Below are positions 5,522 through 13,406 of a DNA stretch of 34,010 bases, one piece after another (position 1 is the stretch's first letter; each line of letters starts with the position of its first letter). The notes below the pieces were generated by a model. That model had not been told where the DNA came from, did not search any database, and saw nothing but the letters and a program-made list of their open reading frames with translations. The translations under genes were made by a program, and so were the position numbers. Location of the stretch: IMG/VR virus record IMGVR_UViG_3300020172_004712, positions 1 through 34,010 of that record. One strand, 5' to 3'. The DNA comes from a virus.

Positions 5522-6325
5522 CTATTTTCTGTAACTATTGTTTTTATTTCTGTAAACACCGGTTGGACAAGCACCTGATTTGGCGTGATCACAGTAAGAG
5601 CACACTCTGCTATTGGCAGTAGGGGTAAAATTTTGATCAACCATTATTTTTTGAATAGTATCAATCAGTTTATTCTTAACTTCTTCAATATCTTCTTCAG
5701 TAAAAAGATGACCTTTTCTTTTTCCAGATCTTAAATAATACAACTCAGCATAGATTTCTTTTTCTGGAAATATATTATGAAGTGCAAGGGCGTATATACC
5801 GAGTTGCAAATTTGAGTGCACGTGTTTCTGTGCAACTTCCCATTTACCAGTTTTATAGTCTGTTATGTTAACTCTATCGCCAATAATGTCCACCCTATCT
5901 ATAAAGCCAATTATCCTATATGACCCTATGATAAAAGAAAAAGACATTTCCTTATCGTATATGGAAAATTCTTTATCTACATTTTGATCATAGAATTCAT
6001 TTAATATAATTGATCCAACAGAAATAAGATCTGGAGCTATTTCTTGATTTGGATCCCAAATAGGAATATTATTTTTGTATTCTTCCTGAAGTTCATTTAA
6101 GTCTAAGACTTTATTATTCTCTAAGGTATTTTCAAGAACAGCGTGGACGATATTTCCTAGAGCAGCTGGCGCGTTAAACTGTCTTGGTTCTTTCTTAATA
6201 TAAGAGTAGAAGTATCTTGACGGACATTGATCGTACGTATCTATTCTAGAGTATGAAAAATCTACTAAACTTAATTTTTCTAAATCACTTAAGCTATCAT
6301 AATTTTTAATTAATATAGAACTCAA
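5522..6325 (-). CDS. Cas4/RecB-like PD-(D/E)XK exonuclease with Fe-S cysteines
   Basis: Predicted DNA exonuclease. FSYSRIDTYDQCPSRYFY (23-40) with C34 is the N-terminal signature. H61 lies in LGNIVHAVLE, D143 in GFIDRVD, D156 and K158 in ITDYKTG, and Q174 in LQLGIYAL. C242, C245 and C253 in CSYCDHAKSGAC complete a four-cysteine iron-sulfur cluster as in Cas4 and AddB. All catalytic positions look intact. The start is a TTG at 6325 with AGGA seven bases upstream; no in-frame ATG occurs near. It is the last gene of the leftward replication block. No CRISPR array or other cas gene is near, so a role in phage recombination or end processing is more likely than adaptation. Confidence 0.85.
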   Translation of the reverse strand: MSSILIKNYDSLSDLEKLSLVDFSYSRIDTYDQCPSRYFYSYIKKEPRQFNAPAALGNIVHAVLENTLENNKVLDLNELQEEYKNNIPIWDPNQEIAPDLISVGSIILNEFYDQNVDKEFSIYDKEMSFSFIIGSYRIIGFIDRVDIIGDRVNITDYKTGKWEVAQKHVHSNLQLGIYALALHNIFPEKEIYAELYYLRSGKRKGHLFTEEDIEEVKNKLIDTIQKIMVDQNFTPTANSRVCSYCDHAKSGACPTGVYRNKNNSYRK

Positions 6326-6333
6326 AAATATTC

Positions 6334-6501
6334 CTACTGTTCTTCATTGGGATCGTATATTAGTCGACCATTTTCATCGAATTCTCTTCCAATTTCATCT
6401 ATAGTGTGATTGTTGAGTTTGTTTATATAAGCGCCCTGGCCGATTGCCACCCAACCACTTTCACCTATTTCCATATGATCATCTTCTTCATAGGGCCACA
6501 T
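6334..6501 (-). CDS. Small acidic hypothetical protein, 55 aa
   Basis: The frame opens MWPYEEDDHMEIGESGWVAI and ends RLIYDPNEEQ. It overlaps the 76-aa gene upstream by 14 bases, has an AGGGGG ribosome site about seven bases before the ATG, and its stop lies nine bases before the TTG of the Cas4-like gene, whose ribosome site it overlaps. The compact IGESGWVAIGQGAYIN stretch suggests short beta strands. No family is recognised. Fit into the gap and the ribosome site support it as a real gene. Confidence 0.65.
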   Translation of the reverse strand: MWPYEEDDHMEIGESGWVAIGQGAYINKLNNHTIDEIGREFDENGRLIYDPNEEQ

Positions 6502-6718
6502 CTTCGCCCCCTATGGATACTTTAACTTCAGTAATATCATCTACATTTAGATAATAACTCACAACTGTGTATAGGTCTTTTAATTCTTTCTGCGTTAGAT
6601 AGAATCCAACACAGGTGCACTGTAAGAATAATTTGTCATCATAATTGTAAGTTGAATCAGTGTATTCTGTTAATTTAATATTACCTTTTTCAACAACTGC
6701 TGGAAAGTTCTGGCTCAT
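6488..6718 (-). CDS. Hypothetical protein, 76 aa
   Basis: Begins MSQNFPAVVEKGNIKL. A beta-rich first half (DDKLFLQCTCVGFYLTQ) is followed by a predicted helix (QKELKDLYTVVSYYLN) and a final strand (EVKVSIGGEDV). The ATG at 6718 is chosen because GAGG lies eight bases upstream; a longer frame to 6751 would run into the preceding gene without a ribosome site. It is co-directional with DnaE. No family is recognised. Confidence 0.65.
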   Translation of the reverse strand: MSQNFPAVVEKGNIKLTEYTDSTYNYDDKLFLQCTCVGFYLTQKELKDLYTVVSYYLNVDDITEVKVSIGGEDVAL

Positions 6719-6720
6719 TT

Positions 6721-7086
6721 TTAATCCTCGTAATAAGTTATGGGATCCCAATTAGGATCATTTAATTTTTCTCTCATATCTTTGACATATGAGTCCCAAT
6801 CGCGTTCATCATCTGATTTCTTTTCATACTTAACTTGGCTCTTAAATGGATTGGATTTAAACTTAGTCATAACAAGTCTACCCTGCTGGGTTTTCCATCT
6901 CAGAGTTCCATTCTTGCAATCACAGAAATCTTCACTGTCTGCTTTGATAATAAGTTCCGGATCGTATCGACCTGAGCACCCATTACATTTTGTATATCTT
7001 CCTTTATCTTGACACCTATTGCATGACGGGCAAAACACCCAGCACCATCTATCTGTAGGGTTAACTGAAGGTCTATCTGCTGACAT
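6721..7086 (-). CDS. Cysteine-rich zinc-ribbon-like protein (121 aa)
   Basis: The N-terminal half holds closely spaced cysteines: WCWVFCPSCNRCQDKG, then YTKCNGC and EDFCDCKNG, enough for two metal-binding knuckles (residues about 15-60). The C-terminal half is charged and helical (DDERDWDSYVKDMREKL). The ATG at 7086 abuts the DnaE stop at 7087. The function is unknown. A zinc-ribbon protein next to a polymerase gene could be a DNA- or protein-binding accessory factor. A second small CxxC protein lies on the other side of DnaE. Confidence 0.65.
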   Translation of the reverse strand: MSADRPSVNPTDRWCWVFCPSCNRCQDKGRYTKCNGCSGRYDPELIIKADSEDFCDCKNGTLRWKTQQGRLVMTKFKSNPFKSQVKYEKKSDDERDWDSYVKDMREKLNDPNWDPITYYED

Positions 7087-10000
7087 TTATTGCTCCAATT
7101 CAATTAATTGTCTAATCGCATCTTCCACTTTAGGGGATGCCTCTATCTTGTATTTGTAAATAAATTTATGTTTACCGTCCAATATCTGTAAGAATACAGG
7201 ACGATCACCTCGTGACGAATCAATTATATCATAAATCTTATCTATAGTCGAAGTGGATATATTCTTTTTTACATTAAAAATTATTGCCTTACCTGTGGCA
7301 AATAGGTGGGCATCTACCTTTTCACATGATGAGAAAAATAACTTACATGTGGAGTTTTCTTCGTCGCCCTCTTTATTTAAGGTTCCAGATATAATTACTA
7401 CATCACCCTTATTAAAGTAATCGTCCGCTATATTTTTTGCATTGTTGGGAAAGATAATTACTTCAACATCTGAAGAAATATCTTCTATTGATATCTTGAA
7501 CATCTTCTGACCCTTTTTGGTCATTATCTTTTTCGAGGCTGTAATTATTCCCCCGACTTTTATATTTGATCCGACTTGATACTCAGATAATTCAATTATT
7601 TCGCAATCAACTTTTTTAGAAAGTATGTCCCATATTCCCATAATAGGATGACTGGTTACATATATTCCAAGTTCTTCTTTTTCTTTTTCTAGCATTTCTA
7701 TTTCTTGTAGTCTAGGATATTCTCCTAAATCTATATTCACTAATTCATCAAATGCCCCTGCAGCTGCTAAATGTTCCAACGTACTCTTCTTCAGGATTAC
7801 CGGATCGCATCTTCTGAGGAAGTCCACAATGCTTGTGTATGGCTCTTCAGTGTTTCTGCAGTTGACTATTGCATCAGCTATCGATTGCCCAATGCCACTT
7901 ACAGCAGAAAGTCCAAATACGATTGATGTATCTCCTACTACTTCAAAGTCAATCCCAGATTTATTAATTGATGGTGGGGACACTTCTATATTTAATTTTC
8001 TACAGTCCGATAAATAGAATGCTTGCTTTTCTTTATTTCCAACTACTGATGACATGAGTCCTGCCATATATTCTGTTGGATGATTCGACTTAAGATAAGC
8101 AGTGACATAACTAATCATGGCATAGCTTGCGGCGTGTGCTCTGTTGAATCCATATCCACCAAAGTATTCAATATCTGAGAAAATTTTATTAGCTAAAGTT
8201 TCTGACATATCAGATGTTCGAACACATCCCTCGACAAACATAGATCGCATCTTGGCAATTTTATCCATTAATTTTTTACCAATAACTTTTCTTAAATCAT
8301 CAGCCTCTGCGGAAGTAAAGCCTGCTAATTCTCTAGCGACGCCTAAAACATCCTCTTGATACAGCATGATCCCTAAGGACGGTGCTAGTACCTTAGCTAA
8401 TTTTGGATGCTCATATTTAATTTGACTACGACCATGTTTACGGTCAATATATTCTTTATCCATTCCAGATCCCATTGGACCTGGTCTATACAATGAAATC
8501 AATGCCATGATGTCTTCTACGTTACGTGGTTGAAGCTGCATCATTAATTGTCTCATGCCCGATGATTCAAGTTGAAAGACTCCGGCGCAATTACCTTTGC
8601 ATAGTTCATCGTAAGTTTTTGCGTCGTCAAGCGGAATTTTATCAACATCAATAAGTTCGCCTTTACGCTTATGGACTAACTTGATGCATGAATCAATAAC
8701 TCCAAGGTTTCTTAGACCAAGAAAGTCAATCTTTAAAAGGCCACACTGCTCGACTCTACCCATGTCCCATTGTGTAATGATTGGATTGTCCACACCCTTG
8801 CGCATAATAGGCAGGTATTCGGTTAGTGCGTCTCTAGATATAACTATACCAGCAGCGTGTATGCCAGTTTGTCTTACTAAACCTTCCAGCCCAAATGCCG
8901 TATCTACAATAGTTTTAGCATCTGAGTCTTTCTCGTATAGTTGTTTAAATTCCTCAACTTCCATACATTCCGAAAGATTTTTTGAGATGCCCAATACTGG
9001 CGGAGGAACAAGTTTTGCTACTACGTCTCCACCGGCAAAATCATAACCTAAGGCTCTAGCTGCATCTCGAATAGATTGTCTCGCACCTGTCTTGTTGAAT
9101 GTGCAGATGTGGGCAACGTGGTCAGACCCATACTTTGTTCTAGCATAGTTAATTACCTCGTCACGATATCTATCATCAAAGTCAAGGTCGATGTCGGGCA
9201 TTGATTTTCGACCCTCAACAAGGAATCGTTCAAACATTAATCCGAACTTAATTGGATCTAGATTTGTAATTTTAAATGCGTAGGAGAGAATACTGCCTGC
9301 TGCAGAGCCTCGTCCCCAACCAACTCTGACATTGTTATTCTTAGCCCAATTAACTAGATCTGATACGACTAAGAAATATTCAGTAAATCCCATTTCTTTT
9401 ACGACACGTATTTCGTGATTAGCTCTATCTACAATATGAGCAGGTAAGGGATCGCCGTATCTTTCCTTTAGGCCGCTCCAAGCTAATCTATCGAAGTAAT
9501 CCATAGGTGCCTCTAGAGTTGGAATAGGAAAGTCGGGGAAGTGAATATCTCCAAAAGAAAGATTCAAATCAATCATGTCACAAACGTCCATACTGTTTTT
9601 TAGCCAGTCTGGATTGAATTTAGAAGACATTTCATCATATGATTGAAGATAAAATTCTTCTCCAGTAAATGAGAATCTGTTTGGAGTATGTATGTTTGCG
9701 TTAGTTGCTACGCACAACATGATGTCATGAGATCTTGCATCGTGCTTATGCACATAGTGGCAGTCACCGCTTGGAACAACTTTTGCGCCAATAGTTTCCG
9801 CTATCTGCACTAGTTGATTAAATACTTTTTTCTGCTCTCCAAGACCATGATCTTGAACTTCGATAAAGTAGTTTTCCTTACCAACAATATCTTGCATTTT
9901 TTTTGCAGATGCAAGAGCAAATTGGTAATCGTCTCTTAGCAATGCCTGGCATACTTCACTATTCAAGCATCCCGAAAGAACAATAATTCCTTCCGAGTGT

Positions 10001-10410
10001 TCTGCTATTAAATCATGATCAATACGTGGCTTAACATAATATCCCTCTAAGAAAGATCTAGAAGATATTTTGATAATATTATTATAGCCAACTTTGTTTT
10101 TAGCTAAAATAGTTATATGATAGGGACCTCTTTGTTCCCACTCGTTTTGTGATGGTCCAGATCTTTCTTCTGGATCTCTATCAAATCTAGTTTTTCTAGC
10201 TTGATAGAATTCAGAACCAAGAATTGGCTTAACCCCAATAGAGGTTCCAGCGTCATAGAAGTCTAACCATGAATGTATGTTTCCATGATCGGTAGTAGCT
10301 AAGCCTCTCATTCCCAAGGACTTAGCTCTAGTTAAGTACTGCTCTATGTCACCGTGACCGTCTAACATTGAAAAGACTGTATGGTTATGGAGGTTAGTCC
10401 AATTCTTCAT
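7087..10410 (-). CDS. dnaE: DNA polymerase III alpha subunit (DnaE-like)
   Basis: The phage replicative polymerase, a C-family enzyme. PHP domain: NLHNHTVFSML (H8, H10), TTDHGN (D41, H42), GSEFY (E67), SGCLNSEVC (C148) and GDCHYVHKHD (D216, H218). Polymerase core: WGRGSAAGS (365-373), PDIDLDF with D406 and D408, and KIDFLGLR with D562 as third catalytic aspartate. A helix-hairpin-helix-like part and an OB-fold near the C-terminus (IKVGGIITASKKIM) follow. At 1107 aa it is slightly shorter than E. coli DnaE (1160). The PHP metal ligands look intact, unlike E. coli, so it may proofread itself; no separate epsilon exonuclease is seen in the window. Its ATG overlaps the preceding stop as TAATG. 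Confidence 0.95.
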   Translation of the reverse strand: MKNWTNLHNHTVFSMLDGHGDIEQYLTRAKSLGMRGLATTDHGNIHSWLDFYDAGTSIGVKPILGSEFYQARKTRFDRDPEERSGPSQNEWEQRGPYHITILAKNKVGYNNIIKISSRSFLEGYYVKPRIDHDLIAEHSEGIIVLSGCLNSEVCQALLRDDYQFALASAKKMQDIVGKENYFIEVQDHGLGEQKKVFNQLVQIAETIGAKVVPSGDCHYVHKHDARSHDIMLCVATNANIHTPNRFSFTGEEFYLQSYDEMSSKFNPDWLKNSMDVCDMIDLNLSFGDIHFPDFPIPTLEAPMDYFDRLAWSGLKERYGDPLPAHIVDRANHEIRVVKEMGFTEYFLVVSDLVNWAKNNNVRVGWGRGSAAGSILSYAFKITNLDPIKFGLMFERFLVEGRKSMPDIDLDFDDRYRDEVINYARTKYGSDHVAHICTFNKTGARQSIRDAARALGYDFAGGDVVAKLVPPPVLGISKNLSECMEVEEFKQLYEKDSDAKTIVDTAFGLEGLVRQTGIHAAGIVISRDALTEYLPIMRKGVDNPIITQWDMGRVEQCGLLKIDFLGLRNLGVIDSCIKLVHKRKGELIDVDKIPLDDAKTYDELCKGNCAGVFQLESSGMRQLMMQLQPRNVEDIMALISLYRPGPMGSGMDKEYIDRKHGRSQIKYEHPKLAKVLAPSLGIMLYQEDVLGVARELAGFTSAEADDLRKVIGKKLMDKIAKMRSMFVEGCVRTSDMSETLANKIFSDIEYFGGYGFNRAHAASYAMISYVTAYLKSNHPTEYMAGLMSSVVGNKEKQAFYLSDCRKLNIEVSPPSINKSGIDFEVVGDTSIVFGLSAVSGIGQSIADAIVNCRNTEEPYTSIVDFLRRCDPVILKKSTLEHLAAAGAFDELVNIDLGEYPRLQEIEMLEKEKEELGIYVTSHPIMGIWDILSKKVDCEIIELSEYQVGSNIKVGGIITASKKIMTKKGQKMFKISIEDISSDVEVIIFPNNAKNIADDYFNKGDVVIISGTLNKEGDEENSTCKLFFSSCEKVDAHLFATGKAIIFNVKKNISTSTIDKIYDIIDSSRGDRPVFLQILDGKHKFIYKYKIEASPKVEDAIRQLIELEQ

Positions 10411-10616
10411 TAAATTCCTCTACTCTTATCTGAACCTTTTAAAGAGCTATCTCTTACTTCTCGATATGTAATAATTACCACTCCACCACAATACTTGCAC
10501 GGCACTGGTTTACCTTCTTGAGCAAAGGGGCTATTATACATATATCTTTCCGGCTGATCTGATTTGCATTCAGAGCAGACTCCAATAACATCATCTGTAT
10601 CTTCTATCTCAGGCAT
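10410..10616 (-). CDS. Small CxxC zinc-ribbon protein, 68 aa
   Basis: Begins MPEIEDTDDVIGVCSECKSD and has a second knuckle PCKYCGG, the two CxxC pairs of a rubredoxin-like zinc ribbon (about 26 residues apart). The tail is basic (SLKGSDKSRGI). The ATG at 10616 is chosen because an almost perfect AGGAGG site lies five bases upstream, the strongest seen in the window; a GTG two codons earlier overlaps that site. It sits between primase and polymerase with overlaps on both sides, so it is likely made in step with them. The function is unknown. Confidence 0.7.
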   Translation of the reverse strand: MPEIEDTDDVIGVCSECKSDQPERYMYNSPFAQEGKPVPCKYCGGVVIITYREVRDSSLKGSDKSRGI

Positions 10617-11811
10617 GTTCACCTCCTTTGTCCATTAATTTATATGCGAAACGCACCGGGGATGGAGAGGACTGTTCTTGTGTTTCGACATACTTGTCCC
10701 CTATCTTTACCCATTTATTTTTTTTCTCCAGTGAACATTGTCCACATCCAACACCTGCAGAATTAGCTCTTTCACACGTGTAAGGTCTTCCGCCAATTCC
10801 CAATTCTCTTCTTTTAATCCAATCGTTTATGTGGCTATTAGTTTTTTCAACATTATAGTCTGAACAATTGCTTAAGATACCATGAAGAAATTTTATTGAC
10901 TCTTCGTTATATGTCAAGATTGAACATAGGAACAATCTTGCCTCATGCTCTAGATATTTCTTTTCAATAGCCTGTTGCTGAAGTCTAGCTATTGATGTAC
11001 AGCTTTTCAATAGTTTATCAGGAGTAAATTCTTTTTCTTTAACATTCATTTGTTTGAATGCAGTTGAGCCGTACTTGTTAAAGTAGCCAATAAAATCTTT
11101 TGACTTTTCTTTTTCTATTTCCATATCATAAGTAAATTCTCTAAACCATTCGTTGGCTTTGGCATTAAAGTTTTGTTCTGATACTTCATTGGATGAGCGT
11201 GTAGTGCAGTAACTCGTTATTGTATCCATGCCCTGAAGAAGAATATCTTCTGGTATTAAATTTTTATATAGATTTGTATCTTGATGCTTACTGCCCTCTA
11301 GGCGCCACATTCTTCTAGCATCGTACACACTAAAGTCAAGTGACTCTAATTTAAGCTTATCCTTTAGGGTTGAAGCTATAAATCTAAAGATATTAGGAAG
11401 ATTATTGGATGGATTAATACCCAATGTAATAGCTTCACATTCTATGTGAAAGCCTTTTTTGCCAGTAAAATATACAAGTACGGCTGACTTTGGAATATAA
11501 TTAATAAGATAATTATATAACTTCGTACAGTCACTATATGATTCTTGTGGATCTTTGTTATCTATGTCAAAGTATAACGAGCCTAATCTAATAGCTTTAT
11601 CGAGATCAGTGGAATTATAGTGCCAGATAGAAGTGTAAAGGCCAACATTCCCATTCTGTTGACGAAAAGATTCTTTATCTTTAGCTTCTATGAATAGAGT
11701 ATTGTCTCCGTCCTTTTGACGAATAACTCTACCTAAACTTTGTACGTACTTTGCTGTCTCTAGATACTTCCAAGAAGACAAAAATTTATCTGGATCATTT
11801 GGGATTATCAT
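10609..11811 (-). CDS. Archaeo-eukaryotic primase (AEP/PriS-like)
   Basis: Predicted DNA primase making primers for the phage polymerase. Motif I is SLYFDIDN with D82 and D84. Motif II is YFTGKKGFHIE (114-124) with H122. Motif III is VYDARRMWRLEGSKH (162-176) with D164 and basic residues for nucleotide contact. These three match the AEP catalytic core. The C-terminal third is helical and carries four cysteines in TCERANSAGVGCGQCS (about 355-372), which could bind zinc or an Fe-S cluster as in PriL-type regions. 400 aa fits a stand-alone AEP. It starts in an ATGA overlap with the 53-aa gene. No DnaG-type primase is present in the window. Confidence 0.82.
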   Translation of the reverse strand: MIIPNDPDKFLSSWKYLETAKYVQSLGRVIRQKDGDNTLFIEAKDKESFRQQNGNVGLYTSIWHYNSTDLDKAIRLGSLYFDIDNKDPQESYSDCTKLYNYLINYIPKSAVLVYFTGKKGFHIECEAITLGINPSNNLPNIFRFIASTLKDKLKLESLDFSVYDARRMWRLEGSKHQDTNLYKNLIPEDILLQGMDTITSYCTTRSSNEVSEQNFNAKANEWFREFTYDMEIEKEKSKDFIGYFNKYGSTAFKQMNVKEKEFTPDKLLKSCTSIARLQQQAIEKKYLEHEARLFLCSILTYNEESIKFLHGILSNCSDYNVEKTNSHINDWIKRRELGIGGRPYTCERANSAGVGCGQCSLEKKNKWVKIGDKYVETQEQSSPSPVRFAYKLMDKGGEHA

Positions 11812-11969
11812 AGTATTTTTGCCTTAGACTCTTCGTTAGAAATATTGGCGATTACAATACGATTTTCTTTTTTCAAATTAAATGAATTATTTCTATAGTA
11901 GACTGATTCCTTAATTATATCTTCTAATATAGAAATTATATAGATTCTCTTTGATATTCTACTATTCAT
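11808..11969 (-). CDS. Small basic protein between HD hydrolase and primase, 53 aa
   Basis: The frame opens MNSRISKRIYIISILEDIIK and ends SNEESKAKIL. It overlaps the HD gene by eight bases and the primase start as ATGA, so it fills the gap exactly and is probably a real coupled gene. It has an amphipathic N-terminal helix and a mixed middle. It is too short for a domain call. The ribosome site is weak (TGGA), in line with coupling to the upstream gene. Confidence 0.6.
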   Translation of the reverse strand: MNSRISKRIYIISILEDIIKESVYYRNNSFNLKKENRIVIANISNEESKAKIL

Positions 11970-12630
11970 TTGTCCATCTGTCATTGATTAATTGACTATC
12001 TTCGATTACAACATGTACCTTACTGGCAATATTATCAGCTAAGTGAACTATGTAATCCATGTAAGTTATTGGATATGTTTCTGGGACTGGTGACCAAGGA
12101 CCTAGATGGCATCTAACTAGTCTCAATATGCTCTGTACATTTTCTTCAGAAATAAACAATGTAGAAGAATGACTATCATTAGCATATTCCTTATCGTGAC
12201 GGATACAGTCTGCTACAAATTTATTAACAGTATAAGGATGCATGGGGTCATAGTGAAACATTCCACTTTCTTCAGATGGAATTCCTTTAGTAATATCATG
12301 CAACAGACATGCTGCAATTATAAGATCTCTTTCTTCTGTACTTAATGCATAAGAGTCCGATATTATTTCCGCAACTCTAATAACTCTTTTGGTATGCAGG
12401 ACATTCCCACCAGGGCCATGCTCATCCGGTGGATGATATCTTCCAGAAAAACTAGATGGTATTTCCCAAAATGTACTAGCTTTCAATAAAAGCGATCTAA
12501 CAAATGACTTAATTCCTTCATCATCTATTAATGCAATTTCTTCCAATAAAGGAGCTAAGTATTCATCTTCTTGAATAATTTGACTACTTGTATCTTCTTT
12601 GAGAATATCATCTAAAATACTTTTACTCAT
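11962..12630 (-). CDS. HD-domain phosphohydrolase (222 aa)
   Basis: Likely a metal-dependent phosphohydrolase acting on nucleotides. Metal ligands of the HD fold: H79 in GGNVLHTKRV, H111 and D112 in ACLLHDITKG, H131 in PMHPYTVNKF and the aspartate of VHLADNIA near the C-terminus. Residues 1-55 form a helical lead-in. It lies in the replication block between a Cas4-like protein and the primase. A role in dNTP balance or in removing signalling nucleotides is possible; the sequence does not decide. The ATG at 12630 overlaps the upstream stop (TAATG); a further upstream ATG at 12648 would overlap the neighbour without benefit. Confidence 0.8.
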   Translation of the reverse strand: MSKSILDDILKEDTSSQIIQEDEYLAPLLEEIALIDDEGIKSFVRSLLLKASTFWEIPSSFSGRYHPPDEHGPGGNVLHTKRVIRVAEIISDSYALSTEERDLIIAACLLHDITKGIPSEESGMFHYDPMHPYTVNKFVADCIRHDKEYANDSHSSTLFISEENVQSILRLVRCHLGPWSPVPETYPITYMDYIVHLADNIASKVHVVIEDSQLINDRWTNE

Positions 12631-13406
12631 TATTTCCATCCAATCCATTTAGAACATGCGTCGTCGTGCGGGCATTTTTTACAATAAGCTGTTAGGCCTC
12701 TTCTTGGTACAAAGGTTTCTTTGTGACACATTGTATCACACCAGTACTCCAGCGAGTCAATGTCTTCACTATTAATTTCATATTCTATAAAATCTAAACT
12801 ATTTGACATTAGATCGATATAACCAAAGTTAGTTTCACTAACTCGACTTGGATGACGAAGTTGAAATCCCATATACATGGCAGAGAAATCAACCTGATAC
12901 ATGTGCCTATGGTTTGTCTTGTAATTAAAAAGAAGTTTTGTTACATAATTTTTATTATCTTTTCTAATTATTAAATCAAATTTATCTACTATTTTAATTT
13001 CTTTGTTAATAATTGCTATATACTCTTCAGATATAGCTAGAGGAATCATATCTGCGTCTGAATAAGTTTCATGAAACATGAGGAGTATGCTCGCTGCTTT
13101 TGTGGTCAAGCTAGCCATATTTCCATACATACTTTCATGCTGTTCGGTTACTATGTCATAATGATCGACATTTTTTGGGAACCATAATTTTTCCCACCTA
13201 TTTAAGAGAGATGCATAAGATGGACTTATGCCTGCTTGCTTTTTGAACCAAAAGAAATAGATAATATTCTTAATAGTTGATTCAAATTTAGCAGTGTAAA
13301 TATCTCTTGAATATACTTTTTCAGGAAGTTTATCACGATATCTAAAATCGTATAATCTTTCACAAGTTTGAAAATCTTTAATTGCTTCTACGTTTAATTC
13401 TAGCAT
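12630..13406 (-). CDS. Cas4-like protein with degenerate nuclease site (258 aa)
   Basis: The frame of a Cas4/RecB nuclease is recognisable: NVEAIKDFQTCERLYDFRYR (5-24, with C15), a strand DKFDLIIRK with D144, then LLFNYKTNH and the C-terminal YCKKCPHDDACSKW (C242, C245, C251). The four Fe-S cysteines are kept. The catalytic acid before YK is N161, where the active family has D, and the histidine of the GxxxH motif is absent. It may therefore bind DNA or act structurally, not cut. Compare the intact relative at 5522-6325. It lies in the helicase-primase operon with TAATG-type overlap to the HD gene. Confidence 0.7.
   Translation of the reverse strand: MLELNVEAIKDFQTCERLYDFRYRDKLPEKVYSRDIYTAKFESTIKNIIYFFWFKKQAGISPSYASLLNRWEKLWFPKNVDHYDIVTEQHESMYGNMASLTTKAASILLMFHETYSDADMIPLAISEEYIAIINKEIKIVDKFDLIIRKDNKNYVTKLLFNYKTNHRHMYQVDFSAMYMGFQLRHPSRVSETNFGYIDLMSNSLDFIEYEINSEDIDSLEYWCDTMCHKETFVPRRGLTAYCKKCPHDDACSKWIGWK

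Noticed and set aside
5395-5640. Minus-strand 81-aa frame crossing 5470-5522
   Set aside because: Overlaps the 3' end of the Cas4-like gene, the terminator and the plus-strand gene; no ribosome site.
5522-6325. CRISPR adaptation module suggested by a Cas4-like protein
   Set aside because: No direct-repeat array, Cas1 or Cas2 was seen on either strand in the window; Cas4-like nucleases are common in phage recombination.
8681-9046. Plus-strand 121-aa frame inside dnaE
   Set aside because: Lies wholly within the conserved catalytic part of the polymerase gene; it is an open antisense frame without promoter or ribosome site.
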